Positions 18,010 through 27,233 of a stretch of 64,000 bases of DNA are shown here, piece by piece. The notes under the pieces were generated by a model, which saw only the letters and a program-made list of their open reading frames with translations, was not told the DNA's origin and did no database searches. The stretch comes from Xanthomonas vasicola (lineage in GTDB: Bacteria > Pseudomonadota > Gammaproteobacteria > Xanthomonadales > Xanthomonadaceae), in assembly GCF_000772705.2 (NCBI RefSeq), contig NZ_JSBW02000036.1, forward strand, positions 29,884 to 93,883, given 5' to 3'. How positions within the stretch are numbered: position 1 is the stretch's first letter; every line of letters begins with the position of its first letter. Both the position numbers and the translations under genes were made by a program.

Positions 18010-19254
18010 CTACGCCACACAGACGCGTTTGAACACCAGCGTGCCGTTGGTGCCACCGAAGCCGAAGCCGTTGGACATCACCGCATCCACCTGCACCTCG
18101 CGTGCCACGTTCGGCACGTAATCCAGGTCGCAGCCCTCGCTGGGCTCTTCCAGGTTGATGGTCGGCGGGATGATGCCGGTATGCAGCGCCATCACCGAGA
18201 AGATCGCTTCCACCCCGCCGGCTGCGCCGAGCAGATGCCCGGTCATCGACTTGGTCGAGCTCACCATGGTCTTGTAGGCGTGATCGCCCAGCGCGCGCTT
18301 CATGGCCATGGTTTCGGCCAGATCGCCCAGCGGCGTGGAGGTGCCGTGCGCATTGAGGTAACCGATCTGTTCGGGATTGAGCTTGGCATCGCGCATCGCC
18401 GCAGCCATGCTGCGCGCCGCGCCTTCGCCATCTTCGCTCGGTGCGGTCATGTGGAACGCATCGGAACTGGCGCCGAAGCCGACCAGCTCTGCATAGATGC
18501 GCGCGCCACGCGCCTTGGCGTGTTCGTACTCTTCCAGCACCAGCACGCCGGCACCGTCGCCCAGCACGAAGCCATCGCGCTGTTTGTCCCACGGCCGCGA
18601 GGCGCCGGTCGGGTCGTTGTTGCGGGTGGACATCGCCTTCATCGCGCAGAAGCCGCCCACCGAACTCGGCGACGACCCACGCTCGGCGCCGCCGGCCAGC
18701 ATCACATCGGCATCGCCGTGCTGGATCATGCGCATCGCCGTGCCGATCGAATGGTTGGAAGTGGCGCAGGCCGAGACAGCCGAGAACGTCGGGCCTTTCA
18801 GGCCTTTGATCAGGCTCACCTGGCCGGGCAGCATGTTGATGATGGTGCTGGGCACGTAGAACGGCGAAATCTTGCGCGCGCCGCCCTCATGCAATTTGAT
18901 GGTCTGCTCTTCGATGCCGAGCACTCCACCGATGCCGGAGCCGAGAATGGCGCCCACGCGTTCGGCATTGCTGTCGTCGATTTCCAGTCCGGAATCGTCC
19001 AGCGCCATGAACGAGGCGCCGACACCGTAGTGGATGAACGGATCCATCTTCTTGACGTCCTTGGCGGACACAAAAAGCGTGGGGTCGAAATTCCTGATTT
19101 CACCCGCGATCTTGGTGGTGAACTGCGAGGCATCGATCTGCGTGATCGGGCCAATGCCTGAGCGGCCGTGGACGATTCCATCCCAGCTGGTGGCCAGATC
19201 ATTGCCAAGCGGCGACACCATGCCCATGCCGGTAACGACAACACGACGACTCAT
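18010..19254 (-). CDS. fabF: 3-oxoacyl-[ACP] synthase II FabF
   Basis: 414 aa from the ATG at 19254 (MSRRVVVTGMG). The thiolase-fold Cys-His-His triad is visible in VSACATSNHS, NAHGTSTPLGD and KSMTGHLLGAAGG. It elongates acyl-ACP with malonyl-ACP. Upstream in-frame residues (to 19338) reach into the acpP-fabF spacer and are not family sequence. It follows acpP in the usual acpP-fabF order, 140 bp apart. Confidence 0.96.
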   Translation of the reverse strand: MSRRVVVTGMGMVSPLGNDLATSWDGIVHGRSGIGPITQIDASQFTTKIAGEIRNFDPTLFVSAKDVKKMDPFIHYGVGASFMALDDSGLEIDDSNAERVGAILGSGIGGVLGIEEQTIKLHEGGARKISPFYVPSTIINMLPGQVSLIKGLKGPTFSAVSACATSNHSIGTAMRMIQHGDADVMLAGGAERGSSPSSVGGFCAMKAMSTRNNDPTGASRPWDKQRDGFVLGDGAGVLVLEEYEHAKARGARIYAELVGFGASSDAFHMTAPSEDGEGAARSMAAAMRDAKLNPEQIGYLNAHGTSTPLGDLAETMAMKRALGDHAYKTMVSSTKSMTGHLLGAAGGVEAIFSVMALHTGIIPPTINLEEPSEGCDLDYVPNVAREVQVDAVMSNGFGFGGTNGTLVFKRVCVA

Positions 19255-19394
19255 TGCAGATCTCCTCACCACGGAACGGACGGTGCTTGGGGTTGCGGGT
19301 GACACTTGAAAAACACAGGGCCGCATCAGCGGCCCCATGGAATGTCTGACGCGGCAGCGGCTCGATGCGCGCCACCACGATCAGGAACAACGCA

Positions 19395-19634
19395 TCAGCT
19401 CTTGACGTGAGACTTGACGTAGTCGATCGCCTGCTGCACCGAGGTGATCTTCTCGGCCTCTTCGTCCGGGATCTCGCACTCGAATTCTTCTTCCAGCGCC
19501 ATCACCAGCTCGACGGTGTCCAGCGAGTCGGCACCCAGGTCATCGACGAACGATGCGCTGGTGGTGACTTCCTCTTCCTTGACGCCGAGTTGTTCGACGA
19601 CGATTTTCTTGACGCGTTCTTCGATGGTGCTCAT
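19395..19634 (-). CDS. acpP: Acyl carrier protein AcpP
   Basis: 79 aa acidic four-helix carrier protein. The phosphopantetheine attachment site is Ser37 in GADSLDT. Start at the ATG at 19634 gives the canonical [12 protein letters not shown]. It carries growing acyl chains for the fab enzymes around it. A hairpin sits 50 bp upstream. Confidence 0.97.
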   Translation of the reverse strand: MSTIEERVKKIVVEQLGVKEEEVTTSASFVDDLGADSLDTVELVMALEEEFECEIPDEEAEKITSVQQAIDYVKSHVKS

Positions 19635-19683
19635 TGGGGATATCGCTCCAGATGGAGTAGTGGTGGTTCGAGTTTTAGGATCC

Positions 19684-19701
19684 CCGCACATGGATGTGCG
19701 G
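19684..19701. promoter_or_regulatory. Short perfect hairpin in the acpP leader
   Basis: CCGCACAT and ATGTGCGG form an 8-bp stem with a 2-nt centre in the 204-bp fabG-acpP spacer. No long T run follows, so it may be an attenuator, an mRNA stabiliser or a protein-binding palindrome. Abundant acpP transcripts commonly have their own control. Confidence 0.4.
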
Positions 19702-19838
19702 TGCTCCTGTGAGGGACTCACAAAACGCCATCGCCGCTGCGATGGCCGCGTTGGATAGTGTAGTGGAACCGACCGGGCCTTGCATTGCATCACAACTCAC
19801 GGCCGATCAGCCACTTAGCGCCTCCCGGCGCCGCACGC

Positions 19839-20582
19839 TCACGGCATGTACATGCCACCGTTGACGTGCAGGGTCTCACCGGTGATGTAGCGGGCCGTCG
19901 GGCCGGCCAGGAATGCCACCGCATTGGCGATGTCTTCCGGCTGGCCCAGATGCCCCAACGCAATCTGCTGTAGCAAGGCTGTCTTGGCCTCGTCCGGCAG
20001 CGCCTTGGTCATGTCGGTATCGATGAAACCGGGCGCCACCACATTCACGGTGACCCCGCGCGAACCGATTTCCTTGGCCAGCGACTTGGAAAACGCAATG
20101 ATGCCGGCCTTGGCCGCGGCGTAGTTGGTCTGACCCGGGTTACCGGTCACGCCAACCACCGAGGCGATATTGATGATGCGTCCCTTGCGCGCCTTCATCA
20201 TGCCGCGCATCACCGCCTTGGAGGTACGGAACACGCTGGTCAGATTGGTGTCGATGATTGCCTGCCAGTCGTCGTCCTTCATCCGCATCAACAGGTTGTC
20301 GCGGGTGATGCCGGCATTGTTGACCAGAATCGAGATCGCGCCGAATTCCGTGCCGATCGCATCGATCAGGCCATCGACCGCGGCTGCGTCGGTGACGTTC
20401 AGCTCACGGCCGTGTCCGCCGTGGGCGGCCAGACGCTCGCCGATCGCCATAGCGCCGGAGGCCGAGGTGGCGGTGCCGATGACCGTCGCGCCCTGGGCGG
20501 CCAGGGTATCGGCAATGGCCGCACCGATGCCGCGACTGGCGCCAGTGACGAGGGCGATTTCACCCTGCAGGGGCTTGCTCAT
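19839..20582 (-). CDS. fabG: 3-oxoacyl-[ACP] reductase FabG
   Basis: 247 aa short-chain dehydrogenase. The NADPH-binding motif is TGASRGIG and the active site is in NIASVVG (Ser) and NYAAAKAG (Tyr-x3-Lys). It reduces 3-oxoacyl-ACP. The ATG at 20582 (MSKPLQGEIALVTG) is chosen over an in-frame one at 20645, which reads into the fabD spacer. It lies between fabD and acpP, as in other gammaproteobacteria. Confidence 0.96.
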   Translation of the reverse strand: MSKPLQGEIALVTGASRGIGAAIADTLAAQGATVIGTATSASGAMAIGERLAAHGGHGRELNVTDAAAVDGLIDAIGTEFGAISILVNNAGITRDNLLMRMKDDDWQAIIDTNLTSVFRTSKAVMRGMMKARKGRIINIASVVGVTGNPGQTNYAAAKAGIIAFSKSLAKEIGSRGVTVNVVAPGFIDTDMTKALPDEAKTALLQQIALGHLGQPEDIANAVAFLAGPTARYITGETLHVNGGMYMP

Positions 20583-20664
20583 GAATGCTGTTCCTCGAAG
20601 GGGGACGTCGCAACCTCGGCCGCGAACGTCGAGGCATGCCGGCACAACCGGCAGCGGCGTTGGA

Positions 20665-21609
20665 TCAGTGTGTCCACGCGTCGAGCGCGCCGGCGTAATC
20701 GGCAGGCGTTGCCAGCGGGCGCGCGTCCAGGCTCTTGTCGATGCGCTTGATCAGCCCGCTCAGTACCTTGCCCGGGCCGCATTCGGCGATCCGGGTGATG
20801 CCCTGGCCGGCGAGCGCCTGCACGCAACCGGTCCACTGCACCGGCAGGTACAGCTGTTCCACCAGCGCCTGGCGGATGGCCGCGCTGCCGTCGTGCACGC
20901 GTGCATCCACGTTCTGCACCACCGGAATCTGCGGGGCGTGCCAGCTCAAGCCGGCCATCGCCTCGCCGAGCTGGTTGGCCGCATCGCGCATCAGCGGGGT
21001 GTGCGAGGGCACGCTCACCGCCAGCTTGACCGCCTTGCGCACGCCGCGCTCGGCCAGCAGCGCCAGCGCGCGATCTACCGCTGCAGCATCGCCACCAATC
21101 ACGATCTGGCCCGGCGAATTGAAATTGGCAGGTACCACCACCTGGCTGCCTGCCGCCTCGGCGCAGACCTCCAGCACCACGGCGTCTTCGGCGCCCAGCA
21201 CCGCAGCCATCGCGCCGACGCCCGCCGGCGCTGCGGCCTGCATGAACTGGCCGCGCAGCCGCACCAGGTGCGCGCCATCGCGCAGCGACAAGGCGCCAGC
21301 GGCGACCAGCGCGGTGTATTCGCCCAGGCTATGCCCGGCCAGCAGCGCAGGGCGCTGCCCGCGCTGGTCGGCCCATAGCCGCCACACCGCCACGCCTGCG
21401 GCCAGCAAGGCCGGCTGGGTGTATTCGGTGCGGTTGAGCATTTCTTCCGGGCCGCCCTGGGACAGCGCCCACAGGTCGACGCCAGCGCCTTCGGAGGCTT
21501 CGGCGAACGTTTCGCGAATCTGCGGGTGCAACTCGGACAGTTCGGCCAGCATGCCCAGGGCCTGCGAGCCCTGGCCGGGAAACACGAAGGCGAGAGTGGA
21601 TTCGGTCAC
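20665..21609 (-). CDS. fabD: Malonyl-CoA:ACP transacylase FabD
   Basis: 314 aa. FPGQGSQ is at 10-16 and the nucleophile Ser94 is in GHSLGEYTAL; the catalytic His is in SVPSHTPLM. It loads malonyl groups onto AcpP. It starts with GTG at 21609. It is followed by fabG 82 bp on and preceded by a MEKHLA-domain gene 276 bp away, which breaks the usual fabH-fabD pairing. Confidence 0.95.
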   Translation of the reverse strand: MTESTLAFVFPGQGSQALGMLAELSELHPQIRETFAEASEGAGVDLWALSQGGPEEMLNRTEYTQPALLAAGVAVWRLWADQRGQRPALLAGHSLGEYTALVAAGALSLRDGAHLVRLRGQFMQAAAPAGVGAMAAVLGAEDAVVLEVCAEAAGSQVVVPANFNSPGQIVIGGDAAAVDRALALLAERGVRKAVKLAVSVPSHTPLMRDAANQLGEAMAGLSWHAPQIPVVQNVDARVHDGSAAIRQALVEQLYLPVQWTGCVQALAGQGITRIAECGPGKVLSGLIKRIDKSLDARPLATPADYAGALDAWTH

Positions 21610-21885
21610 GCGTTGCTGCCTACAAAAATCGAGCCGGGATCATACGTGCGAAATCGCTCTGGCGTCTGTACTGCCGCGTATGCAGGAGCAGCCAGAACGT
21701 GTTCCGACTTCGCAAAATCGCATACGAGGTTTGCTCACGCACGCAACAGCAACAGCCACCCAGATGGGCGGCAGTCGGAATCGATGTTGAAGGCGCTGCC
21801 GACGAATGCGGTGCTGCCACCGCCTGCGAGGCCAGCGATGAGGCTGAAGGATTAGGCGCACCAGGTGTTGGCGCATGCGCCCGTT

Positions 21886-22326
21886 CTATCCAGGCAACGA
21901 GAATGCCGCCGCTTGTCCGCGCAGCACGCCGGCCTCATCGACGAGCTGCCAGACCACGCCATCAGTGATCCGGAAGCGGGAGCCATCCTTCGCGATCCGC
22001 ACGCCTGCGTAGTCCTTCACCACGCCATCGCGGGTGACCGCGTCGAGCAAACGCTGACGTTCCGCTCGCTCCGGCAACTCTGCCGACAGGCGCGATGGCA
22101 TCCCAACGAACTCATTCCAGTCGTAACCGAACACGCGCTGCGCCGCCCGGTTCGCATAGACGAAGCGCGGGTCCGCAGCAGTATCGTGCGCAAGCAGCGC
22201 GAACGGCGCTTCGTGATACAGCCAATCGGGCTCGATCAGCCGATCCGCGACCAGCGGGTGGCCTGCGAACCGCTGGTAGCTGCCGGCGAGCAAGGCGACG
22301 AAGATGGAGTCGTGCGTGGGGTGCAT
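21886..22326 (-). CDS. MEKHLA/PAS-domain protein
   Basis: 146 aa single-domain PAS-like protein of the MEKHLA type, with APFALLAHDTAADPRFVYANRAAQRVFGYDW at about 40-70 and GSRFRITDGVVWQLVDE near the end. Such domains bind small ligands or mediate protein contacts; this protein has no output domain. It sits between fabH and fabD on the same strand with about 240-275 bp on either side, so separate transcription is likely. Confidence 0.8.
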   Translation of the reverse strand: MHPTHDSIFVALLAGSYQRFAGHPLVADRLIEPDWLYHEAPFALLAHDTAADPRFVYANRAAQRVFGYDWNEFVGMPSRLSAELPERAERQRLLDAVTRDGVVKDYAGVRIAKDGSRFRITDGVVWQLVDEAGVLRGQAAAFSLPG

Positions 22327-22566
22327 GCCCCGAATTTACCCGCTGGGCGGCTTGTCCGACGGACTGACCCGCAGGCCGGTTGCGTTGAGCGAATCGAGCG
22401 ATCTAAGAGCGGGCGCTACCCTTGGCGGAATTCAAGCGCTCCGGAAACGCACAGAGGCCGCAGAAGGACAAGATTGCCACCACCTCAAGGAACGAGGCAT
22501 ATCGTCCTCCACGCATGGACTTGCCAGGGCAGACGCGTTCGCCTGCCAACGCAGCAGGCAAAAACC

Positions 22567-23544
22567 TCAGTAGCGCAGCAGCGCCGAGCCCCAGGTAAAC
22601 CCGCCGCCGAAGGCTTCCAGCAGCAGCAACTGACCGCGCTGCACGCGCCCGGAGCGCACCGCTTCGTCCAGCGCCAGCGGCACCGAGGCCGAGGAGGTAT
22701 TGCCGTGACGATCCACGGTGACGACCACTTGCTCCATCGGCAGGTCCAGCCGCTTGGCTGTGGCCTCGATGATGCGCAGGTTGGCCTGATGCGGGATCAG
22801 CCAATCCAGGTCGTGCTTGTCGTAGCCGTTGGCCGCCAGAGTCTCATCGACCACCGAGTCCAACGCCTTAACCGCGTACTTGAAGACGTCGTTGCCCTTC
22901 ATCAGCAACGCGCCGCCGCCGTTCTTGCCTTCGCCGAAGCCGACCGACACGCCCACCGGATCCCACAGCAGCTCTTTCTTGCTGCCATCGGCATGCAGGT
23001 GGGTGCTGAGAATGCCGGTCTCTTCGTCGGCCTTGAGGATTACCGCGCCAGCACCGTCGCCGAACAGCACGCAGGTGGTGCGGTCGGTCCAGTCGACGAT
23101 GCGGGTCAGGGTTTCTGCGCCAACCACCAGCACGGTCTTGGCGTCGCCACTGCGCACGAACTTGTCGGCCACGCTGAGAGCGTAGACAAAGCCTGAGCAG
23201 GCGGCGTTGACGTCCATTGCACCACAACCAACGATGCCCAGCCGGGCCTGCAGCAAACAGGCGGTCGACGGAAAGATCAGGTCGGGGGTGGTGGTACCGA
23301 TGACGATCAGATCGATCTCATCGGCGGTCACCCCGGCCGCTTCCATCGCTCTCAGCGAGGCGAAGTACGCCAGATCGCCGGTGGTCTGGTCGTCGGCAGC
23401 GATGTGACGTTCACGGATACCAGTGCGCGAGAAGATCCATTCATCGCTGGTATCGACAATCTTCGACATGTCGTCGTTGGTCAACACCTTTTCGGGCAAA
23501 TAGCTACCCGTGCCCGCGATTCTGGAATAGATCCGCTTGCTCAT
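22567..23544 (-). CDS. fabH: 3-oxoacyl-[ACP] synthase III FabH
   Basis: 325 aa. The active-site Cys116 is in [11 protein letters not shown], the His in [10 protein letters not shown], and Asn in [13 protein letters not shown]. It starts chain synthesis from acetyl-CoA (or branched acyl-CoA) and malonyl-ACP. rpmF lies 90 bp upstream with no plsX between, contrary to the common rpmF-plsX-fabH order. Confidence 0.95.
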   Translation of the reverse strand: MSKRIYSRIAGTGSYLPEKVLTNDDMSKIVDTSDEWIFSRTGIRERHIAADDQTTGDLAYFASLRAMEAAGVTADEIDLIVIGTTTPDLIFPSTACLLQARLGIVGCGAMDVNAACSGFVYALSVADKFVRSGDAKTVLVVGAETLTRIVDWTDRTTCVLFGDGAGAVILKADEETGILSTHLHADGSKKELLWDPVGVSVGFGEGKNGGGALLMKGNDVFKYAVKALDSVVDETLAANGYDKHDLDWLIPHQANLRIIEATAKRLDLPMEQVVVTVDRHGNTSSASVPLALDEAVRSGRVQRGQLLLLEAFGGGFTWGSALLRY

Positions 23545-23634
23545 ACTGTTCCCTGTTGCCAGAGCCGCGGCGACCGGCGGCTCCTGAAGAAGCGAGAGTC
23601 ACCCGGCCGCGTCGAACGCGGCGGGCGCCACGGA

Positions 23635-23829
23635 TCAATCTTCTTGAACGGCCGACGACTTGGTGGTGATCACCTTCTTGCCGCGGTAGTAACCGTCAGC
23701 GGTGATGTGGTGACGCAGATGAATCTCGCCGCTGGTCGGGTCGGTCGACAGCTGCTTGGCGGTCAGGGCATCGTGCGAACGACGCTGGCCGCGGCGGGAC
23801 GGGGTGACACGGGATTTCTGCACAGCCAT
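23635..23829 (-). CDS. rpmF: 50S ribosomal protein L32
   Basis: 64 aa basic protein. [20 protein letters not shown] and the [20 protein letters not shown] segment are typical L32. The zinc Cys pair is absent, as in many proteobacterial L32. It follows the yceD/DUF177 gene by 97 bp. Confidence 0.96.
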   Translation of the reverse strand: MAVQKSRVTPSRRGQRRSHDALTAKQLSTDPTSGEIHLRHHITADGYYRGKKVITTKSSAVQED

Positions 23830-23926
23830 GGGATTGCTCCAACTTTAGTTCGATAACTTGCCTGTTGAGTCGAACAGCACGCTCTACGCCCGCGTCGACC
23901 TGTCTTACCGCCCTTAACAGCGGCGG

Positions 23927-24436
23927 TTACTGTTTCTTCAACGCAGCCAGCGCCGCGAACGGACTGGCCTTGTCTTGCTCTTCCTGGGTCGGAACCCATT
24001 CGGCATCGATTGCTTCGCTACCCGGCGCCATCGGTACCACCGGCACTGCCAGCACCAGCTCGTCCTCGACCATGTCGACGGCCCGCAGCAATCCATCTTC
24101 CGGCACCAGCAATGCTTCGTACTCGGCCGGCAATGCAGCTTCGTCGGCTTCGTCACGGATCAAACCAAGACGCTGTCTGACTTGCACCGGATACAGGAAA
24201 CGTTGCAGGCTGCGCTGGCAGGCCAGCGGAAGCTCGACATCGATACTGAGTTCGACATAGGCGACCTTGAGCAGAGTGTCCTCATCGAATTGAAGCGAAT
24301 AGACACATTCGCCTTCTGTATCGACAAGACTTCCCTGCAGACGGGTCATCGCGGATAGCGGGATGCGGCCATCGAAGCGCCTGCGCGCTGCGACCATCCG
24401 CCAAGCATCCAGCATTTCGGGTACGTTCGCGGACAT
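23927..24436 (-). CDS. yceD: YceD/DUF177 family 23S rRNA accumulation protein
   Basis: 169 aa from ATG 24436 (MSANVPEMLDAWRMVAARRRFDG). The YceD signature (FDEDTLLKVAYVELSIDVELPLACQRSLQRFLYPV) lies at about 55-90, although the usual Cys motif is reduced. The acidic C-terminus ends in ASPFAALAALKKQ, typical for the family. It pairs with rpmF in most proteobacteria and affects 23S rRNA. An in-frame start at 24577 would overlap maf and is rejected. Confidence 0.85.
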   Translation of the reverse strand: MSANVPEMLDAWRMVAARRRFDGRIPLSAMTRLQGSLVDTEGECVYSLQFDEDTLLKVAYVELSIDVELPLACQRSLQRFLYPVQVRQRLGLIRDEADEAALPAEYEALLVPEDGLLRAVDMVEDELVLAVPVVPMAPGSEAIDAEWVPTQEEQDKASPFAALAALKKQ

Positions 24437-24548
24437 AAGCCGCAGAATGTTAAAGACCCGCAGCGACCCTGTCAAATGGCCCCATTCATGCGATTGCCGC
24501 GGCGCCCTCAGGACGGCAGACTCCGCTGCCCGCCCTGTGTAGCGCGCC

Positions 24549-25142
24549 ATGATGCCACGCCTGATCCTAGCCTCCACGTCTGCCTACCGGCGCGAGCTCC
24601 TAAGCCGCCTGCAGCTGGAATTTGACACTGCCCGGCCGGAAGTCGATGAGCAGGCGAAACCGGGCGAAACTCCGAGTGCGCTGGCCAGCCGCCTGGCCGC
24701 CGAAAAGGCCGCTGCGGTGGCGGCTCGCCTCCCCGAGGCCTGGGTGATCGGCTCGGATCAGGTCGCTGATATAGAAGGCGAGGCACTGGGCAAGCCGGGT
24801 ACGCGGGAGCGGGCGCGGGCGCGGGAGCGGGCGCGGGCGCAGCTAACGACCATGTCGGGCCGGACGTTGCGCTTTCATACCGCCGTCAGCCTGATCGGCC
24901 CGGAGCGTGAACTGCACGCATTAGACCTGACCGAGGTGCAGCTACGCACCCTGACGGCCGCCGAGATAGAGCGCTACCTGGACGCCGAACCAGCCCTGGA
25001 CTGCGCCGGCAGCTTCAAATGCGAAGGTCTGGGCATCAGCCTGTTCGACGCCATCCGTTCGGCCGACCCCACTGCTCTGGTCGGCCTGCCGCTGATCGCG
25101 CTGGCGCGGTTGCTGCGGCAGGCGGGGTTTCAACTGCCTTGA
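24549..25142 (+). CDS. maf: Maf/YceF-type nucleotide pyrophosphatase
   Basis: 197 aa. The Maf signature STSAYRRELLSRL opens the protein, followed by RPEVDE, a LAAEKA helix and GSDQVADIEG. Family enzymes hydrolyse modified nucleotides; the YceF branch prefers 7-methyl-GTP. Divergence from yceD-rpmF fits YceF. An exact tandem 18-bp duplication (24804-24839) gives RERARA twice, where Maf proteins normally have a single helix turn before the LSGRTLRFHTAV segment, so a surface loop is extended by six residues. ATG at 24552 is an alternative start. Confidence 0.9.
   Translation: MMPRLILASTSAYRRELLSRLQLEFDTARPEVDEQAKPGETPSALASRLAAEKAAAVAARLPEAWVIGSDQVADIEGEALGKPGTRERARARERARAQLTTMSGRTLRFHTAVSLIGPERELHALDLTEVQLRTLTAAEIERYLDAEPALDCAGSFKCEGLGISLFDAIRSADPTALVGLPLIALARLLRQAGFQLP
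24804..24839 (+). repeat. In-frame 18-bp tandem duplication within maf
   Basis: Two identical 18-bp units (24804-24821 and 24822-24839) encode the hexapeptide RERARA twice. The unit is itself G+C-rich and internally repetitive, so slippage is a likely cause and copy number may vary among strains. Confidence 0.9.
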
Positions 25143-25266
25143 GTACCCGGCAGCGATGGCTGAGCCGGCAACGATGGCTGAGGAAGCGACAAGCCCCCCA
25201 CCCTTCCATGCAGTGATGGTGCCAAAGGCCGACCCAGCCATTTGCAACGCAGTCGCGAAGGCAAAC

Positions 25267-27054
25267 CTAGAACAGAGCGCCGCCCTTCACTTTAAGAGCC
25301 CGAAGGCAGGATGGCGCGACAGTTCGTGCCGACCAACCAACCCACTGCGCACGCACTCCAACACGCGTCGCCATTCCGATCGGATTTTTATCGCACATCA
25401 GCACCAGACGTGCCGCCGACGTCTCTGCCTCGAAATCAAATCGAATCGCTGATTCATCATTTAAAAGATTACGAACAGGGGTCGTAGCAACATCGCTGAT
25501 CACCACTGGATCGGTAGCGACCTGCGTGCCGTCCAGATAGCGTGTTTCCGGCCAAGCAAAGATGGACGTATTTTCTGCCTTCAGGACAGGCAGCGCATCG
25601 GCAACCTCCGCAAGAACGGTCTCTCCGTGGACGGCGTCAACATCAATCACTCCTGCAGCTGCTGCGGTTGCCGTCATGTTGGCGGCAGCCTGCATGCGCT
25701 GGGCAAGCAATGCCATCCAGACCGTACTTGGCAACAAGCAACATGCCAGCGCGAGGCCCGCCACTGCGACACGGCGCGGGTGAAAATTTCCATACCGAAC
25801 GAACGACCACAACAACAGACCGCTCCAAAACAGAACCGACCAAGGCACATAGCGCGTAGCAAGCAATTGCTCGGGAAAAGACTGGAAATAGATAGCACGC
25901 GCCAGAGCGATTGCCGCTCCGATGGCAAGCGCAAAACAGGCAATTGAGAGAGCTGTCAGTTCTGCCACCGATTCCGCACGCCGACGCCAGCTAGAGTAGG
26001 TGATGCCCATCAAACAACCCACACCAACGAACCCTAGCAGCCTGTGCGGCCAAGCCGAGACCATGACCGGGCCGAACACCGATGCGTAGCCACTAGAAAT
26101 CGCAACCACAACCGTTCGCAATGACTCGATTGGCAATTGTGCTGCGACACTCACGTCAACCAGTGGCAGGCAGGCGTAAATAAAAGGCGCAGACAGCCAA
26201 CGTAAAACAAGATCCAGCTGCGTAATGGGCGAGATGATGCCTGCACCTCGTACGTGCGTATCGCCAAAACCAATGACCAGCAGCAGCGACAGAGCAAAGC
26301 CCGATAGCACAATGCACCACTGGACCCAAGATGCCCTGCGCAGCAGCAACATAGCGAGTAACGCGACGAACGTGGCGATGCCCGAGCCAAAACAGAAGGT
26401 CGCCGCGAACCCGCAGAGTGAAGCAAGTACAGCGCGCCACCAACCGTCACCATGACCAAGCAACCAACACCCGGCGACCAGAAACGTGGTGATCAGATAG
26501 ACATGCACCGACTCATTTGCATGCACCAATGCCCGCTCGTTTCCCAGCCAGAAAATACTGATCGTACAAACCAAACCGGCGGCAGCGTACGCCATAGCAC
26601 CCAGACGCTCATTACGCACCAGACGTAGCAACATCCATACGGTGAGCAAAGCCAGCGCAACACCCACACAGATCTGCAGCCATTGATTTCCACCAAACCA
26701 TCTAAGCTCGGCCAAACGTAGCAGATTGGGCAGGACCTCACGATGACCGTTATCCACCGCAAGCACGTTGCGCGGCCAAGGCCGGCTCAGGAGGTTTTTT
26801 GCAAATCGCCACGGATCGGCATATAGCACCTTTGGCGACAGCATAATCATCGCCAACACACCGATTGCGAGATAGAACCATTGGACACCAAGCAACAGCA
26901 CATCCGGCAACTTGCTCCAAGCCCTGCCTGCTCCACGGCACTCACTGGAATCGCTTGGTAAATGCTTATCTTTGCGCTGCAATTGCTTGTCCTTTTCCTT
27001 TTTGACTATAGCCAGCCGCTGCACAACCATGCAGCCAAACACACATGGCCTCAT
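25267..27054 (-). CDS. Large polytopic membrane protein of unknown function
   Basis: 595 aa. A charged N-terminus (about 1-50) is followed by roughly 10-11 hydrophobic segments (from about residue 52 to 425) and a soluble C-terminal tail of about 150 residues. I recognise no motif; the layout resembles glycosyltransferase-C-like or O-antigen-related integral membrane proteins, but no catalytic Asp pair is clear. Base composition is visibly less G+C-rich than the neighbours. It lies next to a GT39-type membrane enzyme on the same strand with a 179-bp gap. Start uncertain. Confidence 0.65.
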   Translation of the reverse strand: MRPCVFGCMVVQRLAIVKKEKDKQLQRKDKHLPSDSSECRGAGRAWSKLPDVLLLGVQWFYLAIGVLAMIMLSPKVLYADPWRFAKNLLSRPWPRNVLAVDNGHREVLPNLLRLAELRWFGGNQWLQICVGVALALLTVWMLLRLVRNERLGAMAYAAAGLVCTISIFWLGNERALVHANESVHVYLITTFLVAGCWLLGHGDGWWRAVLASLCGFAATFCFGSGIATFVALLAMLLLRRASWVQWCIVLSGFALSLLLVIGFGDTHVRGAGIISPITQLDLVLRWLSAPFIYACLPLVDVSVAAQLPIESLRTVVVAISSGYASVFGPVMVSAWPHRLLGFVGVGCLMGITYSSWRRRAESVAELTALSIACFALAIGAAIALARAIYFQSFPEQLLATRYVPWSVLFWSGLLLWSFVRYGNFHPRRVAVAGLALACCLLPSTVWMALLAQRMQAAANMTATAAAAGVIDVDAVHGETVLAEVADALPVLKAENTSIFAWPETRYLDGTQVATDPVVISDVATTPVRNLLNDESAIRFDFEAETSAARLVLMCDKNPIGMATRVGVRAQWVGWSARTVAPSCLRALKVKGGALF

Positions 27055-27233
27055 CGTTGTATTTTAGTGACCACCATCACCGCTAAAAATTTTTGTCCGC
27101 GCATTATCTCAGGCAAATTTTGCAGTCCATCTTCCAACACCCTTCACCTTCGCCTGGTAAGACAGCATCACCCGGAAGGCTGCTTGGTGACTCGTACGGC
27201 GGCTTTACTCGGCGCTGGAACTTACAAGCCACC

